A stretch of DNA of 64,000 nt from Rhizobium rosettiformans W3 (GCF_004912135.1 NZ_STGU01000016.1:1-64000); one strand, 5' to 3'. Positions 41,397-53,665 are shown, counted from the stretch's first letter. Made by a program: numbers and translations. Notes: a model not told the origin generated them from the sequence alone.

Positions 41397-44300
41397 GTGG
41401 CCGTCCCCCATTTCTCCGTCAGCGTTGTCGCCCGCGGCTCCGGCCGCAGCGCCGTCCTGTCGGCGGCCTACCGGCATTGCGCGAAGATGGCGTTCGAGCG
41501 TGAGGCACGGACCATCGACTACACCCGCAAGCAGGGATTGCTCCATGAAGAGTTCGTCATCCCCGCCGATGCGCCGGAATGGCTGCGCTCGATGATCGCG
41601 GATCGGTCGGTCTCCGGCGCCTCCGAAGCCTTCTGGAACAAGGTCGAAGATTTCGAGAAGCGCTCCGATGCGCAACTTGCGAAAGACGTCACCATTGCAT
41701 TGCCGATCGAGCTGAGCGCGGAGCAGAATATCGCGCTCGTCCGCGACTTCATCGAGCAGCACATCAGGTCGAAGGGCATGGTAGCGGACTGGGTCTATCA
41801 CGACGCACCCGGCAATCCCCACGTTCATCTGATGACGACCTTGCGCCCGCTGACCGAGGACGGCTTCGGCGCCAAGAAGGTTGCGGTGGTCGGGCCGGAC
41901 GGCAATGCCGTTCGCAACGATGCCGGCAAGATCGTCTATGAACTCTGGGCCGGCAGCACCGACGACTTCAACAGTTTCCGCGATGGTTGGTTTGCCTGCC
42001 AGAACCGGCACCTGGCGCTCGCCGGTCTCGATATCCGAGTGGATGGCCGCTCCTTCGAAAAACAGGGGATCGATCTCGAACCGACCATCCATCTCGGCGT
42101 TGGCACGAAGGCAATCGAGCGCAAAGCCGATCGCGCCTCCAAGCCGTTGGAGCTCGAGCGCGTCGAATTGCAGGACGCTCGCAGGGCTGAGAACGCGAGA
42201 CGAATCGACCGTAATCCGAAGCTCGTGCTCGACCTGATCACGCGTGAGAAGAGCGTCTTCGACGAGCGCGATGTCGCCAAGATCCTTCACCGCTACATTG
42301 ACGATCCCGCCCTGTTCCAAAGCCTCATGGTCCGGATCATTCTGCACCCCGACACGTTCCGCCTCGAGCGCGAGCGGATCGAATTTGCCACCGGGGTTAG
42401 GTTACCCGCCAAATACACGACCCGCGACATGATCCGCCTCGAAGCCGAGATGGCCAATCGCGCCATCTGGCTGTCTCAGCGCTCGTCGCACGGCGTGCGG
42501 GACGCGCCACTCGCCGCAACGTTCAAGCGCCACGACCGGCTTTCTGATGAGCAGAGAACCGCGATCGAGCATGTAGTGGGAGCCGAGCGGATCGCTGCCG
42601 TTGTCGGCCGCGCCGGCGCCGGTAAGACGACGATGATGAAGGCCGCGCGCGAAGCCTGGGAAGCGGCTGGCTATCGTGTTGTCGGTGGCGCACTTGCCGG
42701 CAAGGCGGCGGAGGGCCTGGAGAAGGAAGCCGGGATCGTCTCTCGGACGCTCTCGTCCTGGGAACTCCGTTGGAACCAAGGCCGCGATCGGCTCGATAGC
42801 AAGACGGTGTTTGTCCTGGACGAAGCCGGCATGGTGTCGTCGCGGCAGATGGCCCTGTTCGTCGAAGCGGTGACGAAGGCCGGCGCCAAGCTCGTTCTCA
42901 TCGGCGATCCCGAACAGCTTCAACCGATCGAAGCCGGCGCCGCCTTCCGCGCTATTGCAGACCGCATCGGCTATGCGGAACTCGAAACCATCTATCGCCA
43001 GCGCGAGCAATGGATGCGCGATGCCTCGCTCGATTTGGCGCGCGGCAAGGTCGGCAAGGCGGTTGACGCCTACCGTGCCAATGGCAAGGTGATCGGCTGG
43101 GATTTGAAGGTCGACGCCATCGACAATCTCATCGCTGCCTGGGACCGCGACTACGATCCGACGAAGACGTCGCTGATCCTTGCCCATTTGCGTCGGGACG
43201 TTCACATGCTGAACCAGATGGCGCGCATCAAGCTGATCGAACGCGGGGTTCTCGACAAAGGAACCATGTTCAAGACGGCGGATGGCGATCGCAACTTCGC
43301 TGTCGGCGACCAGATCGTATTCCTCAAGAACGAAGGGTCGCTCGGCGTCAAGAACGGCATGCTGGCCAAGGTCGTCGAGACGGGAGCGGGACGCATCACG
43401 GCGCAGGTCGGCGATGGCGAGCATGCCCGCCAGGTGCTGGTCGAGCAACGCTTCTACAACAACCTCGACTACGGCTATGCGACCACCATTCACAAGAGCC
43501 AGGGCGCGACCGTCGATCGGGTCAAGGTCCTGGCGTCGCTGTCGCTTGATCGGCATCTGACCTACGTTGCCATGACGCGTCATCGTGATGACCTGGCCGT
43601 TTACTATGGCCGCAGATCCTTCGCTAAGAACGGTGGGCTAATCCAAATCCTGTCGCGACGCAATGCGAAGGAAACGACGCTCGACTATGAGAAGGGCGCC
43701 TTCTACCGCCAGGCACTTCGCTTTGCCGAAGCGCGCGGTCTCAACATCGTCAGCGTCGCCCGCACGCTGCTTCGCGATCGCCTGGAATGGACCGTCAGAC
43801 AGAAGAACAAGCTCGCCAATCTTGGTGCGCGCCTTGCCGCTATTGCCGGCAAGCTCGGTCTCGTCCGTGGCGCCAGCCATTCTCCAACCCAAAACACCAC
43901 CAAGGAGGCAAAGCCCATGGTCTCGGGCGTCACGACTTTCGCCAAATCGTTCGAGCAAGCGGTCGAGGACAAGGTCGCCGCCGATCCGGGATTGAAGAAG
44001 CAGTGGGAGGAGGTCTCGACCCGCTTCCACCTCGTCTACGCGCAGCCGGAAAGCGCCTTCAGGGCAATCAACGTCGAAGCGATGCTGAAGGACGAGACTG
44101 TCGCGAAATCCACGCTGGCGACGATCGGATCGAACGCTGAACACTTCGGTGGGCTGAAGGGCAAGACCGGGATGTTTGCAAGCCGCGCCGACAAGCAGGA
44201 GCGCGAGAAGGCTGAGACCAATGCGCCTGCGCTCGCGCGTAACCTCGATCGCTATTTGCGCCAGCGGGCGGAAGCGGAACGCAAATATGAGGTCGAGGAA

Positions 44301-44708
44301 CGTGCCGTCCGTCTGAAGGTGTCGATCGATATTCCGGCGCTCTCGGTCAACGCAAAAGAGACACTCGAACGTGTGCGTGATGCGATCGACCGCAACGACC
44401 TGCCAGCCGGTCTCGAATATGCGCTTGCCGACAAGATGGTGAAGGCGGAACTGGACGGATTTGCGCGAGCCGTAGCGGAGCGTTTCGGCGAGCGATCCTT
44501 CCTGCCTTTGGCCGCCAAGGACGCCAATGGACAGACGTTCAGCACTGTCACCGCAGGGATGACGGCCGCACAGAAGGCCGAGGTGCAATCGGCGTGGAAT
44601 GCGATGCGGACGGTGCAGCAGCTGGCTGCGCATGAGCGGACGACCGAGGCGTTGAAACAGGCGGAAACCCTGCGTCAGACGAAGAGCCAGGGGCTCTCTC
44701 TCAAATGA
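41397..44708 (+). CDS. traA: TraA, relaxase-helicase
   Basis: An 1103-residue relaxase of the MOBQ class, the same length as Ti-plasmid TraA. The MobA/MobL domain starts [20 protein letters not shown]; the metal-binding histidines are in [19 protein letters not shown] RecD-like helicase follows, with Walker [15 protein letters not shown] (near residue 405) and Walker [15 protein letters not shown] (about 470) and the terminal [17 protein letters not shown]-terminal region of about 300 residues is probably for recruitment to TraG. The start is a GTG. It nicks oriT and unwinds the strand for export. The stop overlaps the traF start (ATGA). Confidence 0.96.
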   Translation: MAVPHFSVSVVARGSGRSAVLSAAYRHCAKMAFEREARTIDYTRKQGLLHEEFVIPADAPEWLRSMIADRSVSGASEAFWNKVEDFEKRSDAQLAKDVTIALPIELSAEQNIALVRDFIEQHIRSKGMVADWVYHDAPGNPHVHLMTTLRPLTEDGFGAKKVAVVGPDGNAVRNDAGKIVYELWAGSTDDFNSFRDGWFACQNRHLALAGLDIRVDGRSFEKQGIDLEPTIHLGVGTKAIERKADRASKPLELERVELQDARRAENARRIDRNPKLVLDLITREKSVFDERDVAKILHRYIDDPALFQSLMVRIILHPDTFRLERERIEFATGVRLPAKYTTRDMIRLEAEMANRAIWLSQRSSHGVRDAPLAATFKRHDRLSDEQRTAIEHVVGAERIAAVVGRAGAGKTTMMKAAREAWEAAGYRVVGGALAGKAAEGLEKEAGIVSRTLSSWELRWNQGRDRLDSKTVFVLDEAGMVSSRQMALFVEAVTKAGAKLVLIGDPEQLQPIEAGAAFRAIADRIGYAELETIYRQREQWMRDASLDLARGKVGKAVDAYRANGKVIGWDLKVDAIDNLIAAWDRDYDPTKTSLILAHLRRDVHMLNQMARIKLIERGVLDKGTMFKTADGDRNFAVGDQIVFLKNEGSLGVKNGMLAKVVETGAGRITAQVGDGEHARQVLVEQRFYNNLDYGYATTIHKSQGATVDRVKVLASLSLDRHLTYVAMTRHRDDLAVYYGRRSFAKNGGLIQILSRRNAKETTLDYEKGAFYRQALRFAEARGLNIVSVARTLLRDRLEWTVRQKNKLANLGARLAAIAGKLGLVRGASHSPTQNTTKEAKPMVSGVTTFAKSFEQAVEDKVAADPGLKKQWEEVSTRFHLVYAQPESAFRAINVEAMLKDETVAKSTLATIGSNAEHFGGLKGKTGMFASRADKQEREKAETNAPALARNLDRYLRQRAEAERKYEVEERAVRLKVSIDIPALSVNAKETLERVRDAIDRNDLPAGLEYALADKMVKAELDGFARAVAERFGERSFLPLAAKDANGQTFSTVTAGMTAAQKAEVQSAWNAMRTVQQLAAHERTTEALKQAETLRQTKSQGLSLK

Positions 44709-45271
44709 CGGCGCAAGTCTTTGGACGTTGGTTGGGAAGTGCGCAACGATCCAATGCCGTCGCGCTCTTGCTGGTGGCGGCATCCGTCTTTGGGGGCGGT
44801 GTTGCTGCGGCCATCATCGGCGGCTATCGTATCAACCTGACGCCAAGCGAACCCCTCGGCCTCTGGCGCATCTTTGCGCTCGATCGTCCGGTATCGGCCG
44901 GCGATCTCGTCTTCATTTGTCCGCCTGAGACGCCTGTCATGCGAGAGGCGCGAGAGCGTGGCTATCTCCGGGCCGGTATCTGCCCGAGTGGGGTCGCGCC
45001 GCTCATCAAGACGGTTGTCGCGGTTGCCGGGCAGCATGTCGAAATTGGCGCCGGCGTGACGATCGATGGGCGCCCGCTCCCGTTTTCCGATTTGGTCGAG
45101 CGGGACGGCAGGGGGCGGCCGATGGCCCCCTATTCAGGCGGTGTCGTGCCGGCAGGAAGCGTCTTCCTCCATTCATCGTTCAGGGGCTCCAATGACTCCC
45201 GCTATTTCGGTCCCCTGCCCGTGTCCGGCATTCTCGGCCTGGCGCAACCGGTGCTGACCTATGCGCCGTGA
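44705..45271 (+). CDS. traF: TraF, S26-type processing peptidase
   Basis: A 188-residue membrane peptidase with one N-terminal helix ([20 protein letters not shown]), the catalytic serine in [12 protein letters not shown] and the lysine in [11 protein letters not shown]. In RP4 the homologue matures and cyclises the pilin TrbC; here trbC is in the separate trb operon. Four-base overlap with traA and 11 bases with traB show translational coupling. Confidence 0.94.
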   Translation: MTAQVFGRWLGSAQRSNAVALLLVAASVFGGGVAAAIIGGYRINLTPSEPLGLWRIFALDRPVSAGDLVFICPPETPVMREARERGYLRAGICPSGVAPLIKTVVAVAGQHVEIGAGVTIDGRPLPFSDLVERDGRGRPMAPYSGGVVPAGSVFLHSSFRGSNDSRYFGPLPVSGILGLAQPVLTYAP

Positions 45272-46424
45272 ATACCTTCGACCGGCATTGTTGATTGCTG
45301 CTTCCATCATCGCCGGAACGGTCGCGTGGAGTGGCCACGTCCTTCTTCTTCCGACCGCGTTCTCGTTTCCGATCATTTGGGCGCTTGCGCGATCGAGACT
45401 GACGGCGGCGCTTGTTTCGGCCGGTTACTTCCTCGCTGCGTCACGCGGTTTGCCGCAGGGCGTTGCAACTTTCTATTCGTCGGATCTGTGGCCGGGGTTG
45501 CTGCTCTGGCTCAGCGCATCGCTCGGGTTTGTCGGCGTTCACGCGATGCTCTGGACACGATGCGAACCGACGCGACCGTTTCGCTATTTCGCGGCAGTCC
45601 TGCTCATGGCCATTCCGCCCTTCGGTATCACCGGTTGGGCACATCCGATCACGGCCGCAGGCGTGCTGTTTCCGGGATGGGGATGGTGGGGATTGCTTGC
45701 CGCGACAGCCGGCCTCATGGGCCTCGTAACCCGCATGCGGCCGGCTGTCGCGATTGTCCTGGCAGGCTTTTGGATCTGGTCCGCCGCAACCTGGGACGAA
45801 CCGAAACTACCGGATTCCTGGCAGGGGATCGACCTCCAAATGGGCGCTTCGCTGGGGCGCGACCCCAGCATTGAGCGCCACCGTGATCTGATTGCCACGG
45901 TGAAGGATCGAGCATCCGGCGGCGCCCTGACCATTGTTCTTCCCGAGAGCGCGCTGGGCTTCTGGACGCCGACGGTCGAGCGGCTCTGGGTACGATCCCT
46001 GCAGGGAACAGACACCACCGTCATCGCCGGCGCTGCGGTCGTCGATGCAGGCGGATACGACAATGTGCTGGTCGCCATCTCGGCCGCCGGCGCCCAAATC
46101 CTCTATCGCGAGCGGATGCCGGTCCCAGGTTCCATGTGGCAGCCGTGGCGTCCCTTACTTGGGGCAAGCGTCGGCGCGAGGGCGCACTTCTTCGAAAGCC
46201 CGGTCGCGACCGTCGCCGACGATCAGATCGCACCGCTGATCTGCTACGAGCAGTTGATCGTCTGGCCCGTTCTCCAATCCATGCTGCGGGGGCCGGACGT
46301 CATTGTCGCCGTCGGTAACGGCTGGTGGACCAAGGGTACATCCATCGTCGCCATCCAACGCGCCAGTGCGGAAGCCTGGGCGCGTTTGTTCGATAAGCCC
46401 CTCCTGATTTCCTTCAACACCTGA
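45261..46424 (+). CDS. traB: TraB, conjugal transfer membrane protein (CN-hydrolase fold)
   Basis: A 387-residue protein with several N-terminal helices and a nitrilase-like domain: [14 protein letters not shown] and [14 protein letters not shown] keep the glutamate and cysteine positions of the carbon-nitrogen hydrolase triad. It is the Ti-type TraB, needed for efficient transfer but of unclear biochemistry. The relation to Lnt, also encoded in this window, is at fold level only. Confidence 0.93.
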   Translation: MRREYLRPALLIAASIIAGTVAWSGHVLLLPTAFSFPIIWALARSRLTAALVSAGYFLAASRGLPQGVATFYSSDLWPGLLLWLSASLGFVGVHAMLWTRCEPTRPFRYFAAVLLMAIPPFGITGWAHPITAAGVLFPGWGWWGLLAATAGLMGLVTRMRPAVAIVLAGFWIWSAATWDEPKLPDSWQGIDLQMGASLGRDPSIERHRDLIATVKDRASGGALTIVLPESALGFWTPTVERLWVRSLQGTDTTVIAGAAVVDAGGYDNVLVAISAAGAQILYRERMPVPGSMWQPWRPLLGASVGARAHFFESPVATVADDQIAPLICYEQLIVWPVLQSMLRGPDVIVAVGNGWWTKGTSIVAIQRASAEAWARLFDKPLLISFNT

Positions 46425-46441
46425 ATGCCAAGGAGCCCGCG

Positions 46442-47056
46442 ATGCTCGATGCTGCCCTGATCCAACAATGCGCTGACCCCTCATTGAAGCCGGCGATCGT
46501 CGAACAGTTCGTGACCGCCGCGGGCTCGAACGATCCGCTTGCCGTTGCGGTCAAATCGGGTGGCAGATTGATCCTCGTCCCGAAAGCGACGACGCCGGAC
46601 GAGGCAATGGCGATCGTCCGCCAGTATGCCGGCCAGGCAGTGGTTCGTGTTGGCCTGACGCAGTTCCCGGCGGGTGTCGGCGTCAAGGACGCGTCCGAAC
46701 TGAAACCTGATCTCGTCGATCCTTGCGAAAACCTCCGCAAGGGGACGACCATGTTTGCCAAGATCCTGCGGATTGTCGCCAAATGGTACGGCAATCCGAA
46801 GAACGACGATGTCTTCCCGCAGATTTTCGAGGATGCGGTCTATGCCTGGAAGACCGGTGAGTTCGAGGGCGTGAATGTTTTCCAGGCGGACGATCCCGGA
46901 AAAAGCGTCATGATCGACAACGTGTTGCCGGCAGACCAGGACAAGGCCGGCGTGGACATACCGCCTGCGGATACAGACGCTCAAAGCGTCGAGAAAAGCG
47001 AAAGCATTGGATCGGCCGAGATGCGGATCGACCTGTCGAGGATTGGAGGAAAATGA
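46442..47056 (+). CDS. traH: TraH, conjugal transfer protein
   Basis: A 204-residue soluble protein matching Ti-type TraH: MLDAALIQQCADPSLKPAIV, ANGTT-like centre LRKGTTMFAKILRIVAKWYG. Last gene of traAFBH, 17 bases after traB. Its role is accessory and not defined. The sequence NPKNDDVFPQIFEDAVYAWK suggests a lytic transglycosylase-like remnant is absent; this is a compact helical protein. Confidence 0.9.
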   Translation: MLDAALIQQCADPSLKPAIVEQFVTAAGSNDPLAVAVKSGGRLILVPKATTPDEAMAIVRQYAGQAVVRVGLTQFPAGVGVKDASELKPDLVDPCENLRKGTTMFAKILRIVAKWYGNPKNDDVFPQIFEDAVYAWKTGEFEGVNVFQADDPGKSVMIDNVLPADQDKAGVDIPPADTDAQSVEKSESIGSAEMRIDLSRIGGK

Positions 47057-47073
47057 TCGCCTTGGGAAGGCCG

Positions 47074-47451
47074 CTATGCCTCCGGAAGTGAATAGCGCGT
47101 GAGAACAGCGTCTTCGCCATCGAGGGTCACTTCGATGACTTCGTTGACCATATCCTGCGTGTCCGCCAAATCCTGCAGTATGAGGGCAAACAAGTCTCGT
47201 TGCTGAGTGGGAAGCACCTGCGGGACAATGATTACCAGACCCGCATGCAGCTCTTCCTTGGCGTAGAGCTTCCGGAAGTCGCGGGCATTATTCGTAACGA
47301 AGGTGAAATCCTCCTCTATGATCCGAGGCATCAGGTCCCAGTCGGTTTCGCCGCTCAGTCCCAGCCAGTTCACATGGAAACACTCGTGGCCGTGCTCTTG
47401 AGCCACGGCCACGAGAGACGTGTGAAGGCATTCATCGATAAGAAACCTCAC
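47074..47451 (-). CDS. DUF5615 PIN-like toxin
   Basis: A 125-residue protein of the DUF5615/Mut7-C PIN-like group: MRFLIDECLHTSLVAVAQEH (acidic pair D-E of the active site), then DFTFVTNNARDFRKLYAKE. Partners of DUF433 proteins, these are presumed RNases of toxin-antitoxin modules. The start overlaps the antitoxin stop by four bases. It converges on traH. Confidence 0.85.
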   Translation of the reverse strand: MRFLIDECLHTSLVAVAQEHGHECFHVNWLGLSGETDWDLMPRIIEEDFTFVTNNARDFRKLYAKEELHAGLVIIVPQVLPTQQRDLFALILQDLADTQDMVNEVIEVTLDGEDAVLTRYSLPEA

Positions 47452-48080
47452 GAGGTCGAGCCAGACGGTTTGGAGGCGTTCTCGTTCCGAAGGCTCAGGT
47501 GTTTCACGGATTTCACCTTCAGGCCCTGCTCCGACAGCTTCTTCGGACGTCCTCTGGCGGGATGGGCGGCAACCCAGATCTCGGCAAGTTCCACCATGCG
47601 CTCGGTGAGCGAAGGATAGCCCTCGACGATTTCCGCTGTACTTGCGCCTTGAGTCTTCATCGCGGCAATCGTTCGCACGGGAACACGGGTTCGCTTGAAA
47701 ACCGGCTCGCCGCCCACGACGCCTTTCACGCTTTCAATCATACGTTCGGCTTCTCGAAGAGCCTCGGCCCGTGCGGCCAGTTGTTCTCGTGCCCGCGCAA
47801 CGTCGATAATGAGATAGTCGTCTGCCCTCACGGTTTCGGCATCGGGGTTCTGGTCGATCGTATCGAATAGGCGTTTGCGCCGCTCGGCAGACAAGATCGA
47901 TCCGACGCCATACCAGAGCTTCAACCGAAGCAGATCCTCATCGGTGAGTGCTCGCCCCCTGCTACCAACGAGATGAGTCTCGATGATGCGCTTGTCGATC
48001 GCATTGTGCACCGACTTCACAGCGATCTCGCTGACAGCCGCCGCCTCGGCGGGCGTGTAGGCGTGTGATGTGCTGGCCAT
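47448..48080 (-). CDS. DUF433 antitoxin with MerR/HTH-like N-terminus
   Basis: A 210-residue protein. The N-terminal part is a probable DNA-binding domain (YTPAEAAAVSEIAVKSVHNA); the C-terminal DUF433 domain is VVGGEPVFKRTRVPVRTIAA followed by GYPSLTERMVELAEIWVAAH. It would bind both the operator and the DUF5615 partner. The ATG at 48080 is preferred over the one two codons earlier because AAGGAG then has normal spacing. Confidence 0.85.
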   Translation of the reverse strand: MASTSHAYTPAEAAAVSEIAVKSVHNAIDKRIIETHLVGSRGRALTDEDLLRLKLWYGVGSILSAERRKRLFDTIDQNPDAETVRADDYLIIDVARAREQLAARAEALREAERMIESVKGVVGGEPVFKRTRVPVRTIAAMKTQGASTAEIVEGYPSLTERMVELAEIWVAAHPARGRPKKLSEQGLKVKSVKHLSLRNENASKPSGSTS

Positions 48081-48250
48081 AATCATTCTCCTTGTGGAGA
48101 ATATATAATGCGGCCCGCCGCTTGCGTAAAGGCGTGACCCCTGCTGGGTCTCAGTGGTCGAGCTGTCCCAACCTAGTCGATGCGCATTGGCTTCGAAGCG
48201 GAAACCGCCTCCGAAGCTAAAAATCAGTCGACCACGGGCGCGATTGCAGA

Positions 48251-48463
48251 TCAGTGCGATTTGGTCACAAGCTCGGCGGGTTCGACGCCCAGCGCTTCTG
48301 AAATCTGGCCAAGAACAGTCAGGGTTGCAGACATCTCCGCGCGTTCGATGGCACCGATATGGCGTGCGCTCAGGCCCGTGCGGTGCGCGAGTTCCTCCTG
48401 CGTCAGTTTCTTGCCATGACGTATTCGACGCAAGTTGGCCGCCATGACCTCGTTGAGATCCAT
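48251..48463 (-). CDS. Small XRE-family HTH regulator
   Basis: A 70-residue protein that is a single Cro/C1-type helix-turn-helix: ANLRRIRHGKKLTQEELAHR, TGLSARHIGAIERAEMSATL. It has no extra domain. It sits between the toxin-antitoxin pair and traM. A dyad with AGGAACTATAGTTCC lies at 48497-48511, immediately upstream of its start, and is a likely operator. Confidence 0.9.
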   Translation of the reverse strand: MDLNEVMAANLRRIRHGKKLTQEELAHRTGLSARHIGAIERAEMSATLTVLGQISEALGVEPAELVTKSH

Positions 48464-48494
48464 GACGTCAGCCGAACCTGAATCGGAACTATTG

Positions 48495-48513
48495 TTCTAG
48501 GAACTATAGTTCC
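48495..48513. promoter_or_regulatory. Palindromic operator candidate upstream of the XRE gene
   Basis: GGAACTATAGTTCC is a perfect 14-base palindrome, and a further GGAACTATTGTTC-like sequence lies directly beside it (48482-48500 read in reverse). This is the typical layout for an autoregulating XRE repressor, and it also lies in the promoter area of the divergent traM. Confidence 0.65.
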
Positions 48514-48661
48514 GATTCGACATGGCCTGTGATATTGGGCGGCAAGCGATCTTCGACTGACTCGCAATGTTGATCGTATGATAGTCTGTAACGCGGGCCG
48601 CGCAGCGCGGCACCAAAGCATCGTTTCAAGTGGTGAGGGAATGAGTTTCGAGGAAAAGCGG

Positions 48662-50073
<1,412 letters not shown>

Positions 50074-50295
50074 TTACTTGGCGTCGATACGCGCCCGCTC
50101 GGATCTGACGCCTTTGATGATGCGCCAGTTAATTCCCGGTTCGCGTAGCACCTGGATATCATCCATGTCGTCGAAATCCGAAAGCCGGGTGTAAAACGCC
50201 TTTCGAAGGCGCGAAATAAACTGCTTCGGCAAGGCGGTGTTTTCGAGAAGGTCCGGGTCGTCATCGGGAAAATCGCCAAAATCCATTTCTGTCAT
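50074..50295 (-). CDS. Small acidic protein at the end of the trb operon, unknown
   Basis: A 73-residue frame: MTEMDFGDFPDDDPDLLENT, then a basic middle (RLRKAFYTRLSDFDDMDDIQ) and end. AAGGA with normal spacing precedes the ATG at 50295. It lies 98 bases after trbI on the same strand. No family recognised. The ribosome site and placement make a real gene likelier than not. Confidence 0.5.
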   Translation of the reverse strand: MTEMDFGDFPDDDPDLLENTALPKQFISRLRKAFYTRLSDFDDMDDIQVLREPGINWRIIKGVRSERARIDAK

Positions 50296-50393
50296 CGCCT
50301 ATCCTTTTCTGGCGTTGAGTAGGATCATCCGGCACCATTTCTTCAGCCAGCGCAACTCGCAGATTTGTATCCCCTGCGGACTTGGCGTCTCCT

Positions 50394-51695
50394 TTAGTTT
50401 ATGCGGTAAGCCGACGGAAAAATGATGTCCTGGTCGACGAGCACATTGAACTTGTAGCCGGGCCGGATCTGGATCGTCGGCTGCACATTCAGGTTCTTCG
50501 AGATTGTCTGCTCGGCGACGCGGCCGAAGCTTTCCGCAAAATTCCGCCTGGCTGCATCCGACGCCGTGTCCTGCGTCGCCAGCGTCGAACTCTCCGGCAT
50601 CGACATGTCGATGCCGGTTCCGATCAGCGCGACGAGTGCTGCCGAGCTCCAGGTGCGCCAGAGATGCCGATCGACCTTGTCCTTGAAGCCGCCATATCCT
50701 TCGGCATCCGTGCCGGCCATGCCGCCGATCTGCAGGGTCGATCCATTCGGAAAGATGAGGTCCGTCCAGACGACGAGGACGCGCTCCTGGCCGAACGACA
50801 CCTTGGAGTCGTAGCGGCCAAACAGCTTTGAGCCCTGCGGTATAAGCAGCCGGTAGCCGGTGGCGCTGTCATAGACGTTCTGGCTGACTTGCGCGCTGAT
50901 CCGTCCAGGAAGGTCGGAATTGAGACCGGTGATCAACGTGGCGGGAATAACCGAGCCGCGTTTCAGCTCGTAGGGCGAAAACTGGGGTGCGACCTTGTTC
51001 GGCAGATAGCCGAGATCCTTGATGTCCTGGTTGAAGAAGTCCTCCTTAGAGGTTTGGGTATTCGGGTCGACGTTCTGGCCCATGAGCCCGGATTTCATCG
51101 CAGCGGCGTAGAGGTCCGAGGCATTGTTGGCCGTCGCAGTCGCCGTCTGCCGGCCCGTGTATGCGGAATTGTTGGCAGCCTTCTCGACGTCGGAAATATC
51201 CACCTTCAATGGCGAGTCCAAAGCCGTTGCCCGCGCCTGCAGCCGGGCCATGCGCTGGCGCTGGGCCTCGCGGATATATTGCTCATCCTGCTCACGCTTC
51301 AGACGGGCTCTCCATTCCTCTTCGGATTCGAGCTTCGGGCGTCGTTGTTCTCTTTCCGTCGGCCGGCGGTCGACAACAGGTGTTTCCTTCTCAACCTTCT
51401 GCTCGACGGTCGGCGTCGGTTGGAACACCTCGCGGTCCACCGGCTCGCCGATGATGCCGTCGGTGACGCCGCGCTTGAGTTGCTCTCCGAAGTTCGTTGC
51501 CGGCGTATTCGAGGCGCTGTCGATATCGTTGTTGCGATTAAAGGGGAGCCCGCGCCACGACAGGCCGATCACGACCACGCCGACGAACAGTGCGACGATG
51601 ACGATGGCGATGATGATCGGCAGCCGATTGAGGCGGCGCATGCCTTTCTGATCGTCAGCCTGATTGGAGGCGCCGAGCTGGAGCGATTGGACCAT
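50394..51695 (-). CDS. trbI: TrbI, outer-membrane-spanning T4SS scaffold (VirB10-like)
   Basis: A 433-residue VirB10 homologue: cytosolic N-terminus, one helix (LPIIIAIVIVALFVGVVVIG), a long charged linker and the C-terminal VirB10 barrel domain (GSVIPATLITGLNSDLPGRI, LLIPQGSKLFGRYDSKVSFG). It spans both membranes and gates the channel. ATG at 51695 with GGAGG before it. Last conserved gene of the trb operon. Confidence 0.95.
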   Translation of the reverse strand: MVQSLQLGASNQADDQKGMRRLNRLPIIIAIVIVALFVGVVVIGLSWRGLPFNRNNDIDSASNTPATNFGEQLKRGVTDGIIGEPVDREVFQPTPTVEQKVEKETPVVDRRPTEREQRRPKLESEEEWRARLKREQDEQYIREAQRQRMARLQARATALDSPLKVDISDVEKAANNSAYTGRQTATATANNASDLYAAAMKSGLMGQNVDPNTQTSKEDFFNQDIKDLGYLPNKVAPQFSPYELKRGSVIPATLITGLNSDLPGRISAQVSQNVYDSATGYRLLIPQGSKLFGRYDSKVSFGQERVLVVWTDLIFPNGSTLQIGGMAGTDAEGYGGFKDKVDRHLWRTWSSAALVALIGTGIDMSMPESSTLATQDTASDAARRNFAESFGRVAEQTISKNLNVQPTIQIRPGYKFNVLVDQDIIFPSAYRIN

Positions 51696-51707
51696 TCTCA
51701 CCTCCCC

Positions 51708-52145
51708 TCAGTTGCGCTGCATGATGGAGAGCGGGCTTGCCGGCATGGCGCCGTCCGCCGTCGCGGTGTACGCCCGGCCGAGGGCAATAGACGGCGTCGA
51801 GAGCCGCGCAAGCAACTGACCGTCGACGCCATCGACCGAATAGGCGAGCTCGACTGGTTTGACATCCTTGGCAACCTTGCCGTCGGTGATGACCGTGTAG
51901 CCCCATCCTTTCAGCGCGGCTTCGAGCGCTGTCGCGAAGTCGGACGGGTCTTTGTCCATTTTGAGCGTCGTCGCGCCTGCCGGACCGATCTGCTCGGCGA
52001 GCCGGCTCGCCATGTCGCCGGCGATGGCGCTTGCGGCTGGGCCGGTGACGGCGACCGGGGTGGAACTGGTGGTCAATCCGTCCTCGGCCGTCTGGCAGCC
52101 TGAAATCAGCGTGGCGGTGATGACGAAGGCGAGAAGCTTACGCAT
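51708..52145 (-). CDS. trbH: TrbH, T4SS lipoprotein
   Basis: A 145-residue lipoprotein (MRKLLAFVITATLISGCQTA, lipobox ISGC). It corresponds to TrbH, placed in the usual position between trbG and trbI. It may fill the VirB7 role of stabilising the outer-membrane complex. Confidence 0.9.
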   Translation of the reverse strand: MRKLLAFVITATLISGCQTAEDGLTTSSTPVAVTGPAASAIAGDMASRLAEQIGPAGATTLKMDKDPSDFATALEAALKGWGYTVITDGKVAKDVKPVELAYSVDGVDGQLLARLSTPSIALGRAYTATADGAMPASPLSIMQRN

Positions 52146-52148
52146 GGT

Positions 52149-52961
52149 TCAGCCTCCCCGCCGGATGGTGATTTTCTGTTGGCGCCAGCCGACGCCGGAG
52201 ACGAGGATTGCTTTGTCGATCGCATAGTCGACGATCATCATGTCGTTCTTCATCCGGTAGTTTACGATGCGGTTCTGGCCGCCGCTGACGACGAAGAGCA
52301 CCGGTGCGTCCTGGCTCGAGACTGATTTCGAGAATTGAATGTATGTTTTCACGCCATCCGAATAGACACGCTTCGGCTTCCATGACGCGCTCCCGCTCAC
52401 CGAGTAGGAGAAGTTCAGTTTGTCGGGTGCCGTCCCGGGAATGCCGCCGGCTTCAAGCCGGGAATTGATGCCGGCGAGCTTGGTCGAGACGTCCTCCGGA
52501 TATTCGAAGCCGACGCGAGCCATGTACTGGCTCGGATGGGACTTTAGCTGAATATGATAGGTGCGGCGCGATGTCGTGACCACCATCGAAGTAATGAGAC
52601 CAGGCTCCGATGGCTTGACGATCAGGTGGATCGCCTGCCCGCCAGTGGCGCCCGAGGTCGCGGGCTCGACCTTCCAACGCACGGTGTCCCCAACCAAGAC
52701 ATCCCGGACAATCTCGCCGCCCTGGAGTTCGATATCGCAGACCTGCAGGGGTGAGCAGACGACGGACGGCTGCGTTTCGCCAAAGAGGAAGGTGACCTTG
52801 CCATCGGGACCGGTCGTCACCAGTCCTGATGTACCGCGCCATTTCCTGGAAATATCGGTGCCCTTCACCTCGTTGTTTGTCATGCTCTGCGCCTCAGCGC
52901 CCCCCACAAAGACGAGTCCGGCCAGGCAGCCGACGGCTGCGATCAATCCTGTTCTGTGCAT
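52149..52961 (-). CDS. trbG: TrbG, T4SS outer-membrane complex protein (VirB9-like)
   Basis: A 270-residue VirB9 homologue with a signal peptide ([20 protein letters not shown]), the VirB9 N-terminal domain ([20 protein letters not shown]) and C-terminal part ([40 protein letters not shown]). It forms the outer ring with TrbI and TrbH. Confidence 0.95.
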   Translation of the reverse strand: MHRTGLIAAVGCLAGLVFVGGAEAQSMTNNEVKGTDISRKWRGTSGLVTTGPDGKVTFLFGETQPSVVCSPLQVCDIELQGGEIVRDVLVGDTVRWKVEPATSGATGGQAIHLIVKPSEPGLITSMVVTTSRRTYHIQLKSHPSQYMARVGFEYPEDVSTKLAGINSRLEAGGIPGTAPDKLNFSYSVSGSASWKPKRVYSDGVKTYIQFSKSVSSQDAPVLFVVSGGQNRIVNYRMKNDMMIVDYAIDKAILVSGVGWRQQKITIRRGG

Positions 52962-52978
52962 TGAGAAATTCCCTGCCC

Positions 52979-53641
52979 TTAAAGCTGTGCCGTCCAGTCA
53001 AAATCCCGGACATATAGGCCGATCGGATTGAGGCGGATGGTGGCCTCGTCCTGCGGCGCGGTGAGCGTAACCGTCGCGATCCCGCGGAACCGGCGCGTGC
53101 CGGTTTCCTTGCCCTTCCGGTCCCTTTCGTATTCGGTCCAGTCGATCTGATAGGTTTGGTTCGACAGCGCTACGATGTTGTTCACCTCGATGGCGACAGT
53201 CGACGATTTCGCCTTCTCGAATGGGGAATTGCCGCGGAACCAGGCGTTGATCTTCTCAGTCGATGGATCGGAGGTCCGCAGGAGTGCGTAGGTTCGATCG
53301 ATATATTGTTTCTGCACCACGGCATCCGGTGTGATCGAGCGGAAGCTCGTGACGAAATTGCCGAGCGTGGCGCGCACCACCCGAACGTCGGCGTACTCGA
53401 TCTGTTGAGGGTAGCCTGACGTCACCGCGGTTCCGAGTTTGTCGACCTCGACAATATAGGGAACCAGTTTGACCTGGGTGCTCAGATACATCGAGTAGCC
53501 GAAGCCGATCACTGCCATAGTCAGGCCGAGGATGCCGACGATCCGCCACGCAGCGGCCGCCTGCACATAAGAGCCATATCGCTCGCTCCATTCCTGGCGC
53601 GCGGCAAGATACGGGTTTTCGGGGGCGCGGTTCGCTGCCAT
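52979..53641 (-). CDS. trbF: TrbF, inner-membrane T4SS component (VirB8-like)
   Basis: A 220-residue VirB8-type protein: N-terminal cytosolic part, one helix ([20 protein letters not shown]) and a periplasmic domain ending [18 protein letters not shown]. It nucleates assembly of the channel. Confidence 0.95.
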   Translation of the reverse strand: MAANRAPENPYLAARQEWSERYGSYVQAAAAWRIVGILGLTMAVIGFGYSMYLSTQVKLVPYIVEVDKLGTAVTSGYPQQIEYADVRVVRATLGNFVTSFRSITPDAVVQKQYIDRTYALLRTSDPSTEKINAWFRGNSPFEKAKSSTVAIEVNNIVALSNQTYQIDWTEYERDRKGKETGTRRFRGIATVTLTAPQDEATIRLNPIGLYVRDFDWTAQL

Positions 53642-53665
53642 CGATCGATCACTTTCTGGTTGCTG

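Noticed and set aside
40845..42347. A 500-codon minus-strand frame ending in TraC.
   Set aside because: Its upstream 400 codons are the antisense of traA. TraC homology and the ATG at 41141 give a 98-residue protein.
42402..43583. Long minus-strand frame opposite traA (and similarly 43638-44783).
   Set aside because: Composition typical of antisense shadows in GC-rich genes; the plus strand clearly encodes the relaxase-helicase.
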